Source of the DNA: an uncultured Lachnospiraceae bacterium | GTDB taxonomy: Bacteria; Bacillota; Clostridia; Lachnospirales; Lachnospiraceae | Length of the DNA: 42,875 nucleotides | Direction: 5' to 3' | Assembly (NCBI GenBank): GCA_900539715.1 | Contig: UQDA01000023.1 | Coordinates: 1-42,875, forward strand | In this document: positions 30,178-38,099 of the stretch, piece after piece | Layout: every line of letters starts with the position of its first letter | Numbering within the stretch: position 1 is the stretch's first letter | The notes under the pieces: generated by a model | What the model saw: only the letters and a program-made list of their open reading frames with translations | Databases searched by the model: none | Told to the model about the DNA's origin: nothing | Made by a program: the position numbers and the translations under genes

Positions 30178-32451
30178 ATGCGTTTTATATACGGAAAAGC
30201 GGATTGGAAAAATACGGAAAGAGGGATTGAAAACGGCTTTTTGCTGACAAACGGACTGGGCGGATTTTGCGCTCAGACGGTCACGGGGGCGAATGCGAGA
30301 AACGATCAGGCGGTGCTCATGGGGTGTACGGAGGCTCCCACTAAAAGGATAAATCTCGTGAACCGGATAGAGGAAGAGCTGTGGATAGATAATGGGGAAA
30401 GCTGTGGAAAAGTGAGCCTTTCCTCTCAGCAGTATGTGGACTGCACCAAAAATGCAGCAGGTGAAAAATATCTGCAGTCTTTTGTATATGATATTTTTCC
30501 GGAATGGGTCTATCAGGCCGGGGGCGTCGAGGTTGTGAAAACAATGGCGATGGCTTACGGGGAAAATACGGTAGCGGTGCGTTACCGCGTGTCGAACAGG
30601 GGGAGAAGTGCAGCGCGTGTTGTACTGACGCCGTTGTTTCAGTTTACGGAAAAAGGGGCGAGGGTTCCGGAAGGGAAGCGTTTTTCCCTGCAGTGCAGCG
30701 AGCAAAAGGAGGGGTGCTGCGGTGCGGTATCGTCAGAAGGGGTGAAGCTTTATTTCGGGACGGACTTTTCAGCGGAGGCGATCGTGCCCGTCTGGACGGA
30801 GGATTTTTATTATGCTCATGACAGCCGCGACGGGAGGAATGCGGTCGGCAGGGCATTTTCCAATCACCGGCTGACGGCTGAGGTCGCGGCGGGGGAAAGC
30901 CGCGAGCTGGAAGTGGCGTACAGCCTGGAGCGGAATTTTTTGAAAGAGGGGAAGACGGGACGGCTTACGGACGAGCTGCAAAAGCAGGAGAAGGAGAGGC
31001 TTGAAAAGCTTTTGGAGCAGGCCGGTCTGAAAAATGAATGTGCCCGTGAGCTGGTGCGGGGAGCGGACCAGTTTGTGGTAGGGCGCGATTCCACAAAGGG
31101 AAAGACTATCGTTGCGGGATATCCTTTTTTTGCGGACTGGGGACGCGATACGATGATAGCGCTGACGGGCTGCTGTCTGTCAACGGGCAGATTTGAGGAT
31201 GCGAAAAATATTTTCCTCACCTTCATGAAGCATTGCCGCAGAGGGCTGATGCCCAATATGTTCCCGGAAAACGGGAAGCCTCCGATTTATAATACGGCTG
31301 ACGCGTCGCTCTTATTTATCGGAGCGGTATATGAATATTTTTTGAGGACGGAGGATGTTGATTTTATAAAAGAAGCGTTTCCGGTCATAGAAGATATTAT
31401 AAACTGGTATAAAAAGGGAACGGACTTCCATATTTTTATGGATGGGGACGGGCTTATCAGTGCGGGCGCAGATATGGAGCAGGTAACGTGGATGGATGTG
31501 CGCTGCGGCGATATTCTTCCAACACCGAGACACGGAAAAGCGGTGGAAATCAACGCATACTGGTACAATGCGCTTTGCGTGGCGGCAGAGCTGGCACAGC
31601 GTCTGGGGCAGGACGGATCCGAGTGGAAAAAGCTGTCAGATCGGGTTAAAAAGAGTTTCTGCGCAAGCTTCTGGAACGAGGAGGAAAACTGTCTGTATGA
31701 TGTACTTCCGACCGAAGAAGCAAATCTTTGTGAAAAGGAACGTCAGCGCCGTCAGAGGGCGAAGTCTCAGGTGCGGTGCAATCAGATATGGGCGGTTTCC
31801 CAGCGGTTTTGTATGCTGGAGGCATGGCAGGAAAAGGCAGTGACAGACAGGGTATTTGAAAGTCTTTATACGCCGTGGGGACTGCGCTCGTTGGCTCAGG
31901 ATGATATAGAATTTCATCCGCATTACGGCGGAAGCATGAAGCAGAGGGATATGGCTTACCATCAGGGGACAGTGTGGGCGTTCCCGTTGGGTGCCTATTA
32001 TCTGGCGTATCTGAAAGTGAACGGTCACAGCATTGAGGCAAAGGAAACGGTATGCCGTCAGCTTGCAGGGCTGGAGGGTGCGCTGCGGGAGGGATGCGCC
32101 GGGCAGCTTGCGGAAGTATATGACGGCGAAGACCCGAATGAATCGGAAGGGTGCTTCGCACAGGCATGGAGCACGGCAGAGCTCCTGCGGGTATATGAGG
32201 CTTTGGAAAAAGAGAAGCCGGCAAAAAAGCGGCGCGGACGCAGAACGAAGCGGAAGGAAGAGGTAGAAAGACAGCAGGCCGGAAAGCCGGAGCCCAAGGC
32301 AGAAGCCGAAGAAAAAACAGAGATTGAGACAAAATCAAAGGTTGGGGCGAAAACAGAGGAAGAAGGAACTGCACAGTCTGAAGGAAAAGAAAACAACGGT
32401 AACCTGGAGCTCTCGATTGCTCCGGACGGACAGCTTTACTGCTGCTTGTAA
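30178..32451 (+). CDS. GH133 amylo-alpha-1,6-glucosidase-type debranching enzyme with charged tail
   Basis: A 757-residue cytosolic enzyme. The N-terminal domain (about 1-270, ENGFLLTNGLGGFCAQTVTGANAR) and the (alpha/alpha)6 catalytic domain match bacterial glycogen-debranching enzymes of GH133. Seen are VAGYPFFADWGRDTMIALTG (about 312-331), LMPNMFPENGKPPIYNTADA, QVTWMDVRCGDILPTPRHGK, VEINAYWYNALC and YHQGTVWAFPLG. It would remove alpha-1,6 glucosyl branches of glycogen or maltodextrins, complementing the GH13 enzyme at 14392. The domain ends near residue 680. The last about 78 residues are a disordered K/R/E/Q/A-rich tail finishing with a short hydrophobic-containing end and two cysteines (LYCCL), which is unusual. 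GGGG precedes the ATG. Confidence 0.9.
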   Translation: MRFIYGKADWKNTERGIENGFLLTNGLGGFCAQTVTGANARNDQAVLMGCTEAPTKRINLVNRIEEELWIDNGESCGKVSLSSQQYVDCTKNAAGEKYLQSFVYDIFPEWVYQAGGVEVVKTMAMAYGENTVAVRYRVSNRGRSAARVVLTPLFQFTEKGARVPEGKRFSLQCSEQKEGCCGAVSSEGVKLYFGTDFSAEAIVPVWTEDFYYAHDSRDGRNAVGRAFSNHRLTAEVAAGESRELEVAYSLERNFLKEGKTGRLTDELQKQEKERLEKLLEQAGLKNECARELVRGADQFVVGRDSTKGKTIVAGYPFFADWGRDTMIALTGCCLSTGRFEDAKNIFLTFMKHCRRGLMPNMFPENGKPPIYNTADASLLFIGAVYEYFLRTEDVDFIKEAFPVIEDIINWYKKGTDFHIFMDGDGLISAGADMEQVTWMDVRCGDILPTPRHGKAVEINAYWYNALCVAAELAQRLGQDGSEWKKLSDRVKKSFCASFWNEEENCLYDVLPTEEANLCEKERQRRQRAKSQVRCNQIWAVSQRFCMLEAWQEKAVTDRVFESLYTPWGLRSLAQDDIEFHPHYGGSMKQRDMAYHQGTVWAFPLGAYYLAYLKVNGHSIEAKETVCRQLAGLEGALREGCAGQLAEVYDGEDPNESEGCFAQAWSTAELLRVYEALEKEKPAKKRRGRRTKRKEEVERQQAGKPEPKAEAEEKTEIETKSKVGAKTEEEGTAQSEGKENNGNLELSIAPDGQLYCCL

Positions 32452-32558
32452 AGGGCGGTTTTGCATGATAACATAATAGAATAAAAAAAGCGTATTCTGA
32501 CCGGTTCTGGATATACTTAAAAACATGGAAGACCATGATATAAAAGGAGGATTTACGC

Positions 32559-33095
32559 ATGGAATTAAAGGGAAGCAAGACAGAAACAAATCTGCTGGCG
32601 GCATTTGCGGGCGAATCTGAAGCGCGCAACAAGTACACCTATTTTGCATCGAAGGCAAAAAAGGACGGTTATGTGCAGATTGCAAAGATTTTTGAGGAAA
32701 CTGCAAATAACGAGAAGGAGCATGCAAAGATATGGTTCAAGCTGTTAAACGGCGGTATCGGCAGCACAGAGGAGAATCTGAAGGCGGCTGCCGCAGGCGA
32801 AAATTATGAGTGGACCGATATGTATGCGACTTTCGCAAAGGAGGCGCGGGAAGAAGGGTTTGACGATATCGCGCGTCTGTTCGAGCAGGTTGCTGAGATT
32901 GAGAAGGAGCATGAGGCAAGATATTTGAAGCTGCTTGCAAATGTGGAGAACGGGCTTGTATTTTCAAAGGATGGGGATACTGTATGGCAGTGCTCTAACT
33001 GCGGGCATGTTGTGATAGGGAAAAAAGCTCCGGAAATCTGTCCGGTGTGCGCGCATCCTCAGGCATATTTTGAGGTAAAAGCAGAGAATTATTAA
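32559..33095 (+). CDS. rbr: Rubrerythrin
   Basis: A 178-residue non-heme diiron protein that reduces hydrogen peroxide in anaerobes. The ferritin-like domain carries the diiron ligands in AFAGESEARNKYTYFA, ETANNEKEHAKIW, FAKEAREEGF and VAEIEKEHEARY. The C-terminal rubredoxin-like domain has two CxxC pairs in WQCSNCGHVV and EICPVCAHPQAYF. Length is normal. AAAGGAGG precedes the ATG. Upstream is an AT-rich stretch with a TATACT (32512-32517) but no good -35, and I could not define a PerR box. It is 18 bp from the next gene and probably co-transcribed. It is strong evidence for an anaerobic host. Confidence 0.96.
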   Translation: MELKGSKTETNLLAAFAGESEARNKYTYFASKAKKDGYVQIAKIFEETANNEKEHAKIWFKLLNGGIGSTEENLKAAAAGENYEWTDMYATFAKEAREEGFDDIARLFEQVAEIEKEHEARYLKLLANVENGLVFSKDGDTVWQCSNCGHVVIGKKAPEICPVCAHPQAYFEVKAENY

Positions 33096-33113
33096 GGGAT
33101 TGCACAGATAAAA

Positions 33114-33758
33114 ATGGAAACAAAAGAGAAACTGACTTTGCTCTACGGTACGGGAAATGCCGCAAAGCTGGAAATTATGAAGCGCTATCTGGCCGGATTT
33201 GACAAAATCCGGCTGGTTGGCTTAAAGGACATGAACTGTGAATGGGAAGAGCCGGAGGAGTGCGGAAACGATCCGATGGAAAATGCGAGGCAGAAGGCGC
33301 TCGCCTATTATCGGATATGTCGCCGGCCTGTTTTTTCCGGGGACAGCGGGCTTTATATCGAAGGACTTTCAGAAGAGGAGCAGCCGGGAGTTCATGTGCG
33401 CCGGGTCGGAGGGAAAAATCTGACCGATGAAGAGATGCGCGGATATTATAAAGGCATCGCTGCGCGATTTGGCGGGCGGTGTGTTGCGCGGTATCACAAT
33501 GCGCTGTGCCTTGTATTTTCGGAGGATGAAATTTATGAAAGTCAGGCAGAGGAATTGAGCTGGGACAGCTTTTATCTGACGACAGATGAAAGGCCGCAGA
33601 AGCTGGCAGGCTTTCCATTGGACGCGATCAGTGCGGATCGACGCACGGGTCGCCATTATTATGACCAGAAGCAGGAGCTTGAGGAGGATGGCAGCGGATA
33701 TATCCGCTTTTTTGAGGAAGCCCTGGCGGCTCATGAGGAAAGGGAACGAAAGAAATGA
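33114..33758 (+). CDS. Non-canonical purine NTP pyrophosphatase-like protein (HAM1/RdgB family)
   Basis: A 214-residue protein of the ITPase (HAM1) fold, which hydrolyses dITP, XTP and ITP to keep them out of nucleic acids. Recognised parts are LLYGTGNAAKLEIMKRYL (the family's TGN.hK start), PMENARQKALAYY, VFSGDSGLYIEGL with the catalytic aspartate, and PGVHVRRVGG. The middle and end (ARYHNALCLVF, DAISADRRTGRHYYD) are divergent from canonical RdgB, so the substrate could be different. The start at 33114 is followed by glutamate-rich residues; the ribosome site is weak (TAAGGGATTG). Its stop overlaps the alaX start by 4 nt. Confidence 0.82.
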   Translation: METKEKLTLLYGTGNAAKLEIMKRYLAGFDKIRLVGLKDMNCEWEEPEECGNDPMENARQKALAYYRICRRPVFSGDSGLYIEGLSEEEQPGVHVRRVGGKNLTDEEMRGYYKGIAARFGGRCVARYHNALCLVFSEDEIYESQAEELSWDSFYLTTDERPQKLAGFPLDAISADRRTGRHYYDQKQELEEDGSGYIRFFEEALAAHEERERKK

Positions 33759-34927
33759 CAAGACGTTTGTACTATGAAGATGCTTATCTTACGGAATTTG
33801 AAGCGGTGGTGACAGAATGCAGACAGTCGGACGGCGGTTGGGAGGTATTTCTGGATCAGACCGCTTTTTATCCGGAAGGAGGCGGTCAGCCTTGCGATTT
33901 TGGGATGCTGGGAGATGTGTCCGTCGTAGACGTACAGGAAAAGGACGGCGCAGTATGTCATCTGTGCAGCGCCCCCCTGGAAGCAGGCGTGTGTGTGCAT
34001 GGCAGAATAGACCGGGACAGACGTCTGACCCATATGCGGGAGCATTCGGGGGAGCATATCATTTCCGGCATCATCTGTAAAAAGCACGGTTGCTCCAACG
34101 TGGGATTCCATATGGGAAAAGATTTTGTGACCATTGATTTTTCGTGCCTTCTTACGGAAGAGGACATCGCAGAGGCGGAAAGGCTGGCGAATGAAAAGGT
34201 GCTGGAAAATGTGGAGATAATTGCAGAGTACCCGGACGAGCAGACATTGCGTTCGCTGGATTACCGAAGCAAGAAGGAGCTGACAGGAGCCATCCGCATC
34301 GTAACAGTACCGGGGGCGGATGTGTGCGCGTGCTGCGGAACGCATGTGGCGCGGACGGGCGAGATAGGACCGGTCAAGGTGATTTCCGCGGAACGTTTTA
34401 AGGGCGGCAGCAGACTTGCGATTGTGATAGGCAAAAAGGCGCTGGACGATTACCGGATACGGTTTGAAAACGTGCAGAAAATTTCGACGCTTTTATCTGC
34501 GAAGCCTGAAGATGTGGCTGAGGCGGTAGAAAAGCAGCTTCAGGCGGCAAATGCGCTGAAGCTGGAGCTTGGTGCGTTAAAGATGCGGATGCTGGAGGAA
34601 AAGGCAGATGCTATAGAGGAAGGAAGTCCTTTCTGCGTGATGTTTGAGCAGGGGCTTTCACCGGTGGATGTACGGAAGCTTTCGGATAAGCTGTCTGAAA
34701 AGACAGATTTCGCAGCGGTATTCTGCGGGGATGATAAAGCCGGCTATCAGTATGTGATATGTGCAAGGAATATGGATGTCGCTTTGTTTGGGAAAGAGCT
34801 AAACGGCGCGCTGCAGGGGAGAGGCGGCGGAAAAAATCCGATGATTCAAGGCTTTTTGGGGGCAAAAAAGGAGGAAATCCTACAATTTTTACAGGAAAAG
34901 GAGCTTTGGACAGATGAACAGCAATGA
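33755..34927 (+). CDS. AlaX-type alanyl-tRNA editing protein with DHHA1 domain
   Basis: A 390-residue stand-alone relative of the alanyl-tRNA synthetase editing half. The N-terminal barrel (LDQTAFYPEGGGQPCDFG, about 32-49) is followed by zinc-site motifs REHSGEHI (two His) and DVCACCGTHVARTGEIG (Cys and His). A coiled-coil linker follows (about 245-290), then a C-terminal DHHA1 domain with the GRGGGKNPMIQGFLG motif (about 355-369). It hydrolyses Ser- or Gly-tRNA-Ala. No aminoacylation domain is present. It overlaps both neighbours (4 and 14 nt), placing it in the rubrerythrin-led unit. The HSGEH variant of the usual HTxQH is common in AlaX proteins. Confidence 0.93.
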   Translation: MTRRLYYEDAYLTEFEAVVTECRQSDGGWEVFLDQTAFYPEGGGQPCDFGMLGDVSVVDVQEKDGAVCHLCSAPLEAGVCVHGRIDRDRRLTHMREHSGEHIISGIICKKHGCSNVGFHMGKDFVTIDFSCLLTEEDIAEAERLANEKVLENVEIIAEYPDEQTLRSLDYRSKKELTGAIRIVTVPGADVCACCGTHVARTGEIGPVKVISAERFKGGSRLAIVIGKKALDDYRIRFENVQKISTLLSAKPEDVAEAVEKQLQAANALKLELGALKMRMLEEKADAIEEGSPFCVMFEQGLSPVDVRKLSDKLSEKTDFAAVFCGDDKAGYQYVICARNMDVALFGKELNGALQGRGGGKNPMIQGFLGAKKEEILQFLQEKELWTDEQQ

Positions 34928-35720
34928 ACGCAAGATAGTATTTTTTGATGTGGACGGGACGATTTTGGACGGACCGACCCATACGATACCGGAGAGCACG
35001 GCAGAGGCGATAAGGCAGCTGCGCGCGAACGGACATCTGGCATTTCTGAATACGGGGCGCACATTGGCGAGCATCGAAAAGCAGATACGGGACATCGGTT
35101 TTGACGGCTATGTATGCGGCTGCGGCACGCATATTTATTATAAGGGGGAAACGCTTTATTCCCGGAGCATTTCCCATGAAAAATGTGTGGAGATCATTTA
35201 TGAGCTGAGAAGGCTCGGGATTCCCACTTTTTTTGAGGCACAGGACGCAGTATATTATGACAGCCGGTGCATGAGTCCGGAGCTGGGACAGTCGGTGTCG
35301 AATTTTCAGAATGTGGGTTCGGCAGTGAGTGATTTTCCGGAAAAGCCGGAGGAGACGGATATTGTATTTGATAAGTTTTTCTGTATGGTGCGGGAAAATG
35401 ATGACGTGGAAGGTTTGAGAGCATACATAAACGGGGACTTTACGGCAACGCCGCAGGGACCGCGTTATCTGGAAATGGTACCTGCGGGAAGCGATAAAGC
35501 GGAAGGAATCCGTTTTCTGCAAAAGATGTTCGGTATTCCCGATGACAACTGTTATGCCATCGGGGACTCTGAAAATGACCTTGCAATGTTAAAAGCCGTG
35601 CCTCATGCCATCGCGATGGGCGTGTGTGCACCGGCGATCTTGCCGTACTGCAGCTACCAGACGGACAAGGTGCTGGATGACGGGATTTATAAGGCGTTGA
35701 AGCATTATGGGCTTATCTGA
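34914..35720 (+). CDS. HAD-IIB family phosphatase
   Basis: A 268-residue Cof-like HAD hydrolase. Motif I is VFFDVDGTILDGP (about 9-21), motif II the LNTGRTLASIEKQI region (about 43-56), and the C-terminal CYAIGDSENDLAMLKAVP (about 205-222) gives motifs III and IV. A C2 cap lies between. It probably dephosphorylates a sugar phosphate or cofactor in the cytosol. The ATG lies 14 nt inside the alaX 3' end, with AAAGGAG upstream, so translation is coupled. It is a different gene from the HAD phosphatase at 17265 and not an obvious recent duplicate. Confidence 0.92.
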   Translation: MNSNERKIVFFDVDGTILDGPTHTIPESTAEAIRQLRANGHLAFLNTGRTLASIEKQIRDIGFDGYVCGCGTHIYYKGETLYSRSISHEKCVEIIYELRRLGIPTFFEAQDAVYYDSRCMSPELGQSVSNFQNVGSAVSDFPEKPEETDIVFDKFFCMVRENDDVEGLRAYINGDFTATPQGPRYLEMVPAGSDKAEGIRFLQKMFGIPDDNCYAIGDSENDLAMLKAVPHAIAMGVCAPAILPYCSYQTDKVLDDGIYKALKHYGLI

Positions 35721-35726
35721 GACAGG

Positions 35727-35763
35727 GACAGCGTTCAGCTTTTGCTGATGCTGTCGATTTTTG
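35727..35763. terminator. Hairpin between convergent HAD and aldo-keto reductase genes
   Basis: GACAGC/GCTGTC (35727-35732 / 35750-35755) and TCAGC/GCTGA with loop TTTT form a stem that overlaps the leftward gene's stop codon. A short T-run (GATTTTTG) follows on the plus strand. It is likely shared by both genes; T-tracts are weak. Confidence 0.5.
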
Positions 35764-36727
35764 CCAGCTCCTCTGCAGAGAAAGAGGTATTTTTGAGCGC
35801 ACCGATGTTATCGAGAATCTGGGAGGGCTTGGATGCACCGATAAGGACGCTCGTTACGACGCCGTCGCGCAAAATCCATGCCAGTGCCATTTCAGCCAGC
35901 GTTTGTCCGCGCTGCTGTGCGATTTTATTGAGGGAGCGGATTTGGGCGAGCCGCTCATCAGTCAGGGCGTTTTCCTGTAAAAAGCGTCCGTCGGTGCGGA
36001 TGCGGCTGTCCTGAGGAATGCCGTTTAAATAGCGGTCCGTGAGCATGCCCTGTGCCAGCGGGCTGAAGCAGATGATTCCTTTGTTCAGGCGCTGCGCTGT
36101 GTCTTTTAAGCCGTTTTGTTCGATAGAGCGGTCGAAAATGGAGTAACGATTCTGATTGATGACAAAGGGGCAGTGCAGACTGTCCAGAATCGTGCAGGCT
36201 TTTTCAAGAGTGGCTCCGTCGTAGTTGGACAGACCGGCATAGAGCGCTTTTCCGCTTTTTACAGCCTGAGCGAGTGCACCCATGGTTTCCTCAAGCGGAG
36301 TATCCGGATCCATCCGGTGATGGTAAAAAATATCCACATAGTCAAGTCCCATGCGGCGAAGGCTCTGGTCGAGGCTTGCCAGCAGATATTTGCGGCTGCC
36401 CCAGTTTCCGTAAGGACCGTCCCACATTTCATATCCGGCTTTTGTGCTGATGAGCAGCTCGTCGCGGTAGGCGCCGAGTCCATCTTTTAAAATGCTGCCG
36501 AAATTTTTCTCGGCACTGCCGGGGGCGGGACCGTAGTTATTTGCCAGGTCAAAATGGGTGATACCATTGTCGAAGGCGGTGAAGCAGAGCTGCTTCATGT
36601 TTTCATAGGATGCAGTATCGCCGAAGTTGTGCCATAAGCCCAGGGACACTGCAGGGAGCATGAGTCCGCTTTTGCCGCAACGGTTATATTGCATGGATGA
36701 GTAGCGCTTGTCGGATGCCTGATACAT
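35735..36727 (-). CDS. Aldo/keto reductase, YghZ/Gpr type
   Basis: A 330-residue NADPH-dependent aldo/keto reductase very similar in motifs to E. coli YghZ (L-glyceraldehyde 3-phosphate reductase): MQYNRCGKSGLMLPAVSLGL, FDNGITHFDLANNYGPAPG with catalytic Asp and Tyr, YRDELLISTKAGYEMWDGPYG with catalytic Lys, DYVDIFYHHRMD with the active-site His, FSPLAQGMLTDRYLNGIPQ and SVLIGASKPSQI for NADPH. It is likely to detoxify aldehydes such as methylglyoxal. The start at 36727 follows AAGGAGG; a longer reading frame upstream runs through the neighbouring gene and is rejected. It lies 35 bp after the GNAT gene on the same strand. Confidence 0.94.
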   Translation of the reverse strand: MYQASDKRYSSMQYNRCGKSGLMLPAVSLGLWHNFGDTASYENMKQLCFTAFDNGITHFDLANNYGPAPGSAEKNFGSILKDGLGAYRDELLISTKAGYEMWDGPYGNWGSRKYLLASLDQSLRRMGLDYVDIFYHHRMDPDTPLEETMGALAQAVKSGKALYAGLSNYDGATLEKACTILDSLHCPFVINQNRYSIFDRSIEQNGLKDTAQRLNKGIICFSPLAQGMLTDRYLNGIPQDSRIRTDGRFLQENALTDERLAQIRSLNKIAQQRGQTLAEMALAWILRDGVVTSVLIGASKPSQILDNIGALKNTSFSAEELAKIDSISKS

Positions 36728-36762
36728 GGGGAAGTCCTCCTTAAAAATAGTTATGGATGAAG

Positions 36763-37257
36763 TTAGCCGCGCTGGAATGCGATGCGCGGCGAGCCGTCTT
36801 CGGTGTAAATGATACCGCAGCGCAGAAAGCCGTTGCGGGCAAATACGTTCTGCATCGGCAGGTTGTCCTGATGGGTGTCGCCGCGCAGGGATGCATTTTG
36901 AAGAGCGCACTGTGCTGCACACCAGTCGATGCAGGTATCCGCAAGCTTCGGGATCCGTCCGGCAGAGGCGAGACGGTGGATGGTACCGTAGGGCTTGTCA
37001 TTTTTCCAGCTGCCATCTTCGATATGTGAATAGGTGGGATCGTCTCCGATCCAGAACATGAAAACGGCTTCGATGAGGTCGTTTTTTTCGCATATAAAAA
37101 GCCTGTTCTGAGCGATGTCATCTTCCAGAACAGCCCGGGAAGGGTAGCCGTTCACCCATTGGGCGGGATTGCCGTTCTGCGCCATGAAGGAACGGGCGTT
37201 TTCATAAATGGATAGTATGTGCGGCAGATCGGAAAGCTGTGCGGGTCGAATGTGCAT
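36763..37257 (-). CDS. GNAT family N-acetyltransferase
   Basis: A 164-residue GNAT protein. It begins MHIRPAQLSDLPHILSIYENA and has the central strands LFICEKNDLIEAVFMFWIG. The acetyl-CoA region is IHRLASAGRIPKLADTCIDW followed by A-A-Q-C, where the usual R/Q-x-x-G-x-G/A loop is reduced to SAGRIPK. The C-terminal strand QNVFARNGFLRCGIIY is typical. The substrate is unknown. AAAGGAGC precedes the ATG at 37257. It is the first gene of the leftward unit with the aldo-keto reductase. Upstream lies a TGTACAT/ATGTACA inverted repeat that may be regulatory. Confidence 0.87.
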   Translation of the reverse strand: MHIRPAQLSDLPHILSIYENARSFMAQNGNPAQWVNGYPSRAVLEDDIAQNRLFICEKNDLIEAVFMFWIGDDPTYSHIEDGSWKNDKPYGTIHRLASAGRIPKLADTCIDWCAAQCALQNASLRGDTHQDNLPMQNVFARNGFLRCGIIYTEDGSPRIAFQRG

Positions 37258-37284
37258 GGGAAATGCTCCTTTTTTGATTTTTAT

Positions 37285-37357
37285 TGTACATGGGCAGGGG
37301 GAGAATGTACAGTGGGAAAAATATTGAAATAGTTTGAATGATACATTCTCCCTTTTT
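37285..37357. repeat. Two overlapping inverted repeats between the GNAT gene and the toxin-antitoxin module
   Basis: TGTACAT (37285-37291) and ATGTACA (37305-37311) form a palindrome 28 bp upstream of the GNAT start. GGGAGAATGTA (37299-37309) is repeated inverted as TACATTCTCCC (37342-37352), followed by TTTTTT. The first may be an operator of the leftward unit. The second looks like a rightward terminator with a 32-nt loop. Confidence 0.45.
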
Positions 37358-37433
37358 TGAATGGAGTTGTAATAAAAATGGAATAATATAAAGAATAATA
37401 ATGACATAATAAAGAAAAATGAAATAAAAATAC

Positions 37434-37469
37434 TTGATTTTATCTTTTGCGTGGTATATCTTTTAGATA
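37434..37469 (+). promoter_or_regulatory. Promoter and operator of the RelB/YoeB module
   Basis: TTGATT (37434-37439) is followed by the extended -10 TGGTATATC (37452-37460). The palindrome TATCT-TTT-AGATA (37457-37469) overlaps the -10 and start of transcription, the normal place for autorepression by the antitoxin. Upstream DNA (37360-37430) is very AT-rich. Confidence 0.6.
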
Positions 37470-37480
37470 AGGAAGGAGAG

Positions 37481-37750
37481 ATGAACGTGGCACAGTCGGT
37501 TAATGTAAATTTTAAACTTGATGCAGATGTAAAAAAGAGTATGGAACAGGTTTGCAATGAATTGGGGCTTTCTATGAGCGCGGCGTTCACTGTATTTGCA
37601 AAGAAGGTCGGCAGAGAAAAAAGAATCCCTTTTGATGTTGCCATTGATCCGTTTTATTCTGAAAGCAATATTCGTTATTTAGAACAAAAAATGGCAGATT
37701 ATAAAGCGGGAAAAATTAAATTTGTGGAACATGAATTGCTGGAGGAGTGA
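37481..37750 (+). CDS. RelB/DinJ-family antitoxin
   Basis: An 89-residue protein with an N-terminal ribbon-helix-helix: SVNVNFKLDADVKKSMEQVC then ELGLSMSAAFTVFAKKVGREKRIPF, the RelB/DinJ signature. The C-terminal part (about 55-89, acidic, NIRYLEQKMADYKAGK) would wrap the toxin. The RHH would bind the palindrome in the promoter to repress the module. The start at 37481 follows GGAAGGAGAG; an in-frame ATG upstream at 37451 lies inside the promoter. Its stop (TGA 37748-37750) lies 11 bp before the toxin ATG. Confidence 0.92.
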   Translation: MNVAQSVNVNFKLDADVKKSMEQVCNELGLSMSAAFTVFAKKVGREKRIPFDVAIDPFYSESNIRYLEQKMADYKAGKIKFVEHELLEE

Positions 37751-37761
37751 TTATACTGTCT

Positions 37762-38022
37762 ATGGTAATACAATGGGACCTGGATGCATGGGAGGATTAT
37801 CTTTACTGGCAGTCGCAGGACAAGAAAATCCTAAAAAAGATAAATCAACTTGTGAAGGACATCAGCCGCAGCCCATTTGAGGGGATTGGAAAGCCGGAAC
37901 CTTTGAAAGAAAATCTGGCAGGATTTTGGAGCAGAAGAATTGATGAAGAGCATAGAATTGTGTATGCGGTAAAGGATAATACAATTTTGATTTTTTCGTG
38001 TAGGGGACATTATGACGATTAG
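37762..38022 (+). CDS. yoeB: YoeB/Txe-family mRNA-interferase toxin
   Basis: An 86-residue RelE-superfamily toxin. With the ATG at 37762 as residue 1, the catalytic residues fall at E46, R65, H83 and Y84, the same numbers as in E. coli YoeB. This supports both identity and start. Other matches are AWEDYLYWQSQDKKILKKINQL, RSPFEGIGKPEPLKENLAG and FWSRRIDEEHRIVY. It would cleave mRNA in the ribosomal A site. A GGAGGAG site lies 15 nt upstream, across the antitoxin stop, so initiation probably depends on coupling; a GTG at 37747 overlaps that site and is unlikely. All key residues are intact, so the module looks functional. A terminator follows at 38032. Confidence 0.94.
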   Translation: MVIQWDLDAWEDYLYWQSQDKKILKKINQLVKDISRSPFEGIGKPEPLKENLAGFWSRRIDEEHRIVYAVKDNTILIFSCRGHYDD

Positions 38023-38031
38023 AGAGATATG

Positions 38032-38060
38032 AAAACGGCTTTGATGAGGCCGTTTTTTTT
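38032..38060 (+). terminator. Terminator of the toxin-antitoxin module
   Basis: AAAACGGC (38032-38039) pairs with GCCGTTTT (38049-38056) across a 9-nt loop; eight T follow the stem. It lies 10 bp after the toxin stop. Confidence 0.9.
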
Positions 38061-38099
38061 ATTCGATAGGAAAGTTTCTTCTATATCGAATAAAAAAAA
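38053..38099. repeat. Poly-T/poly-A flanked inverted repeat
   Basis: A 16-bp perfect inverted repeat (38053-38068 / 38084-38099) consists of eight T plus ATTCGATA and its complement, with a partly paired 15-nt middle beginning GGAAAG. Its form (T-run, ATT..ATAGGAAA) resembles the repeat at 14206-14246. Its T-run is shared with the terminator just upstream. Confidence 0.65.

Noticed and set aside
32461..32558. PerR or Fur box before rubrerythrin
   Set aside because: The AT-rich stretch TGATAACATAATAGA matches a PerR consensus at too few positions.
36728..36922. 65-residue N-terminal extension of the aldo/keto reductase
   Set aside because: It overlaps the GNAT gene, while AAGGAGG lies directly before the shorter start that matches the YghZ N-terminus.
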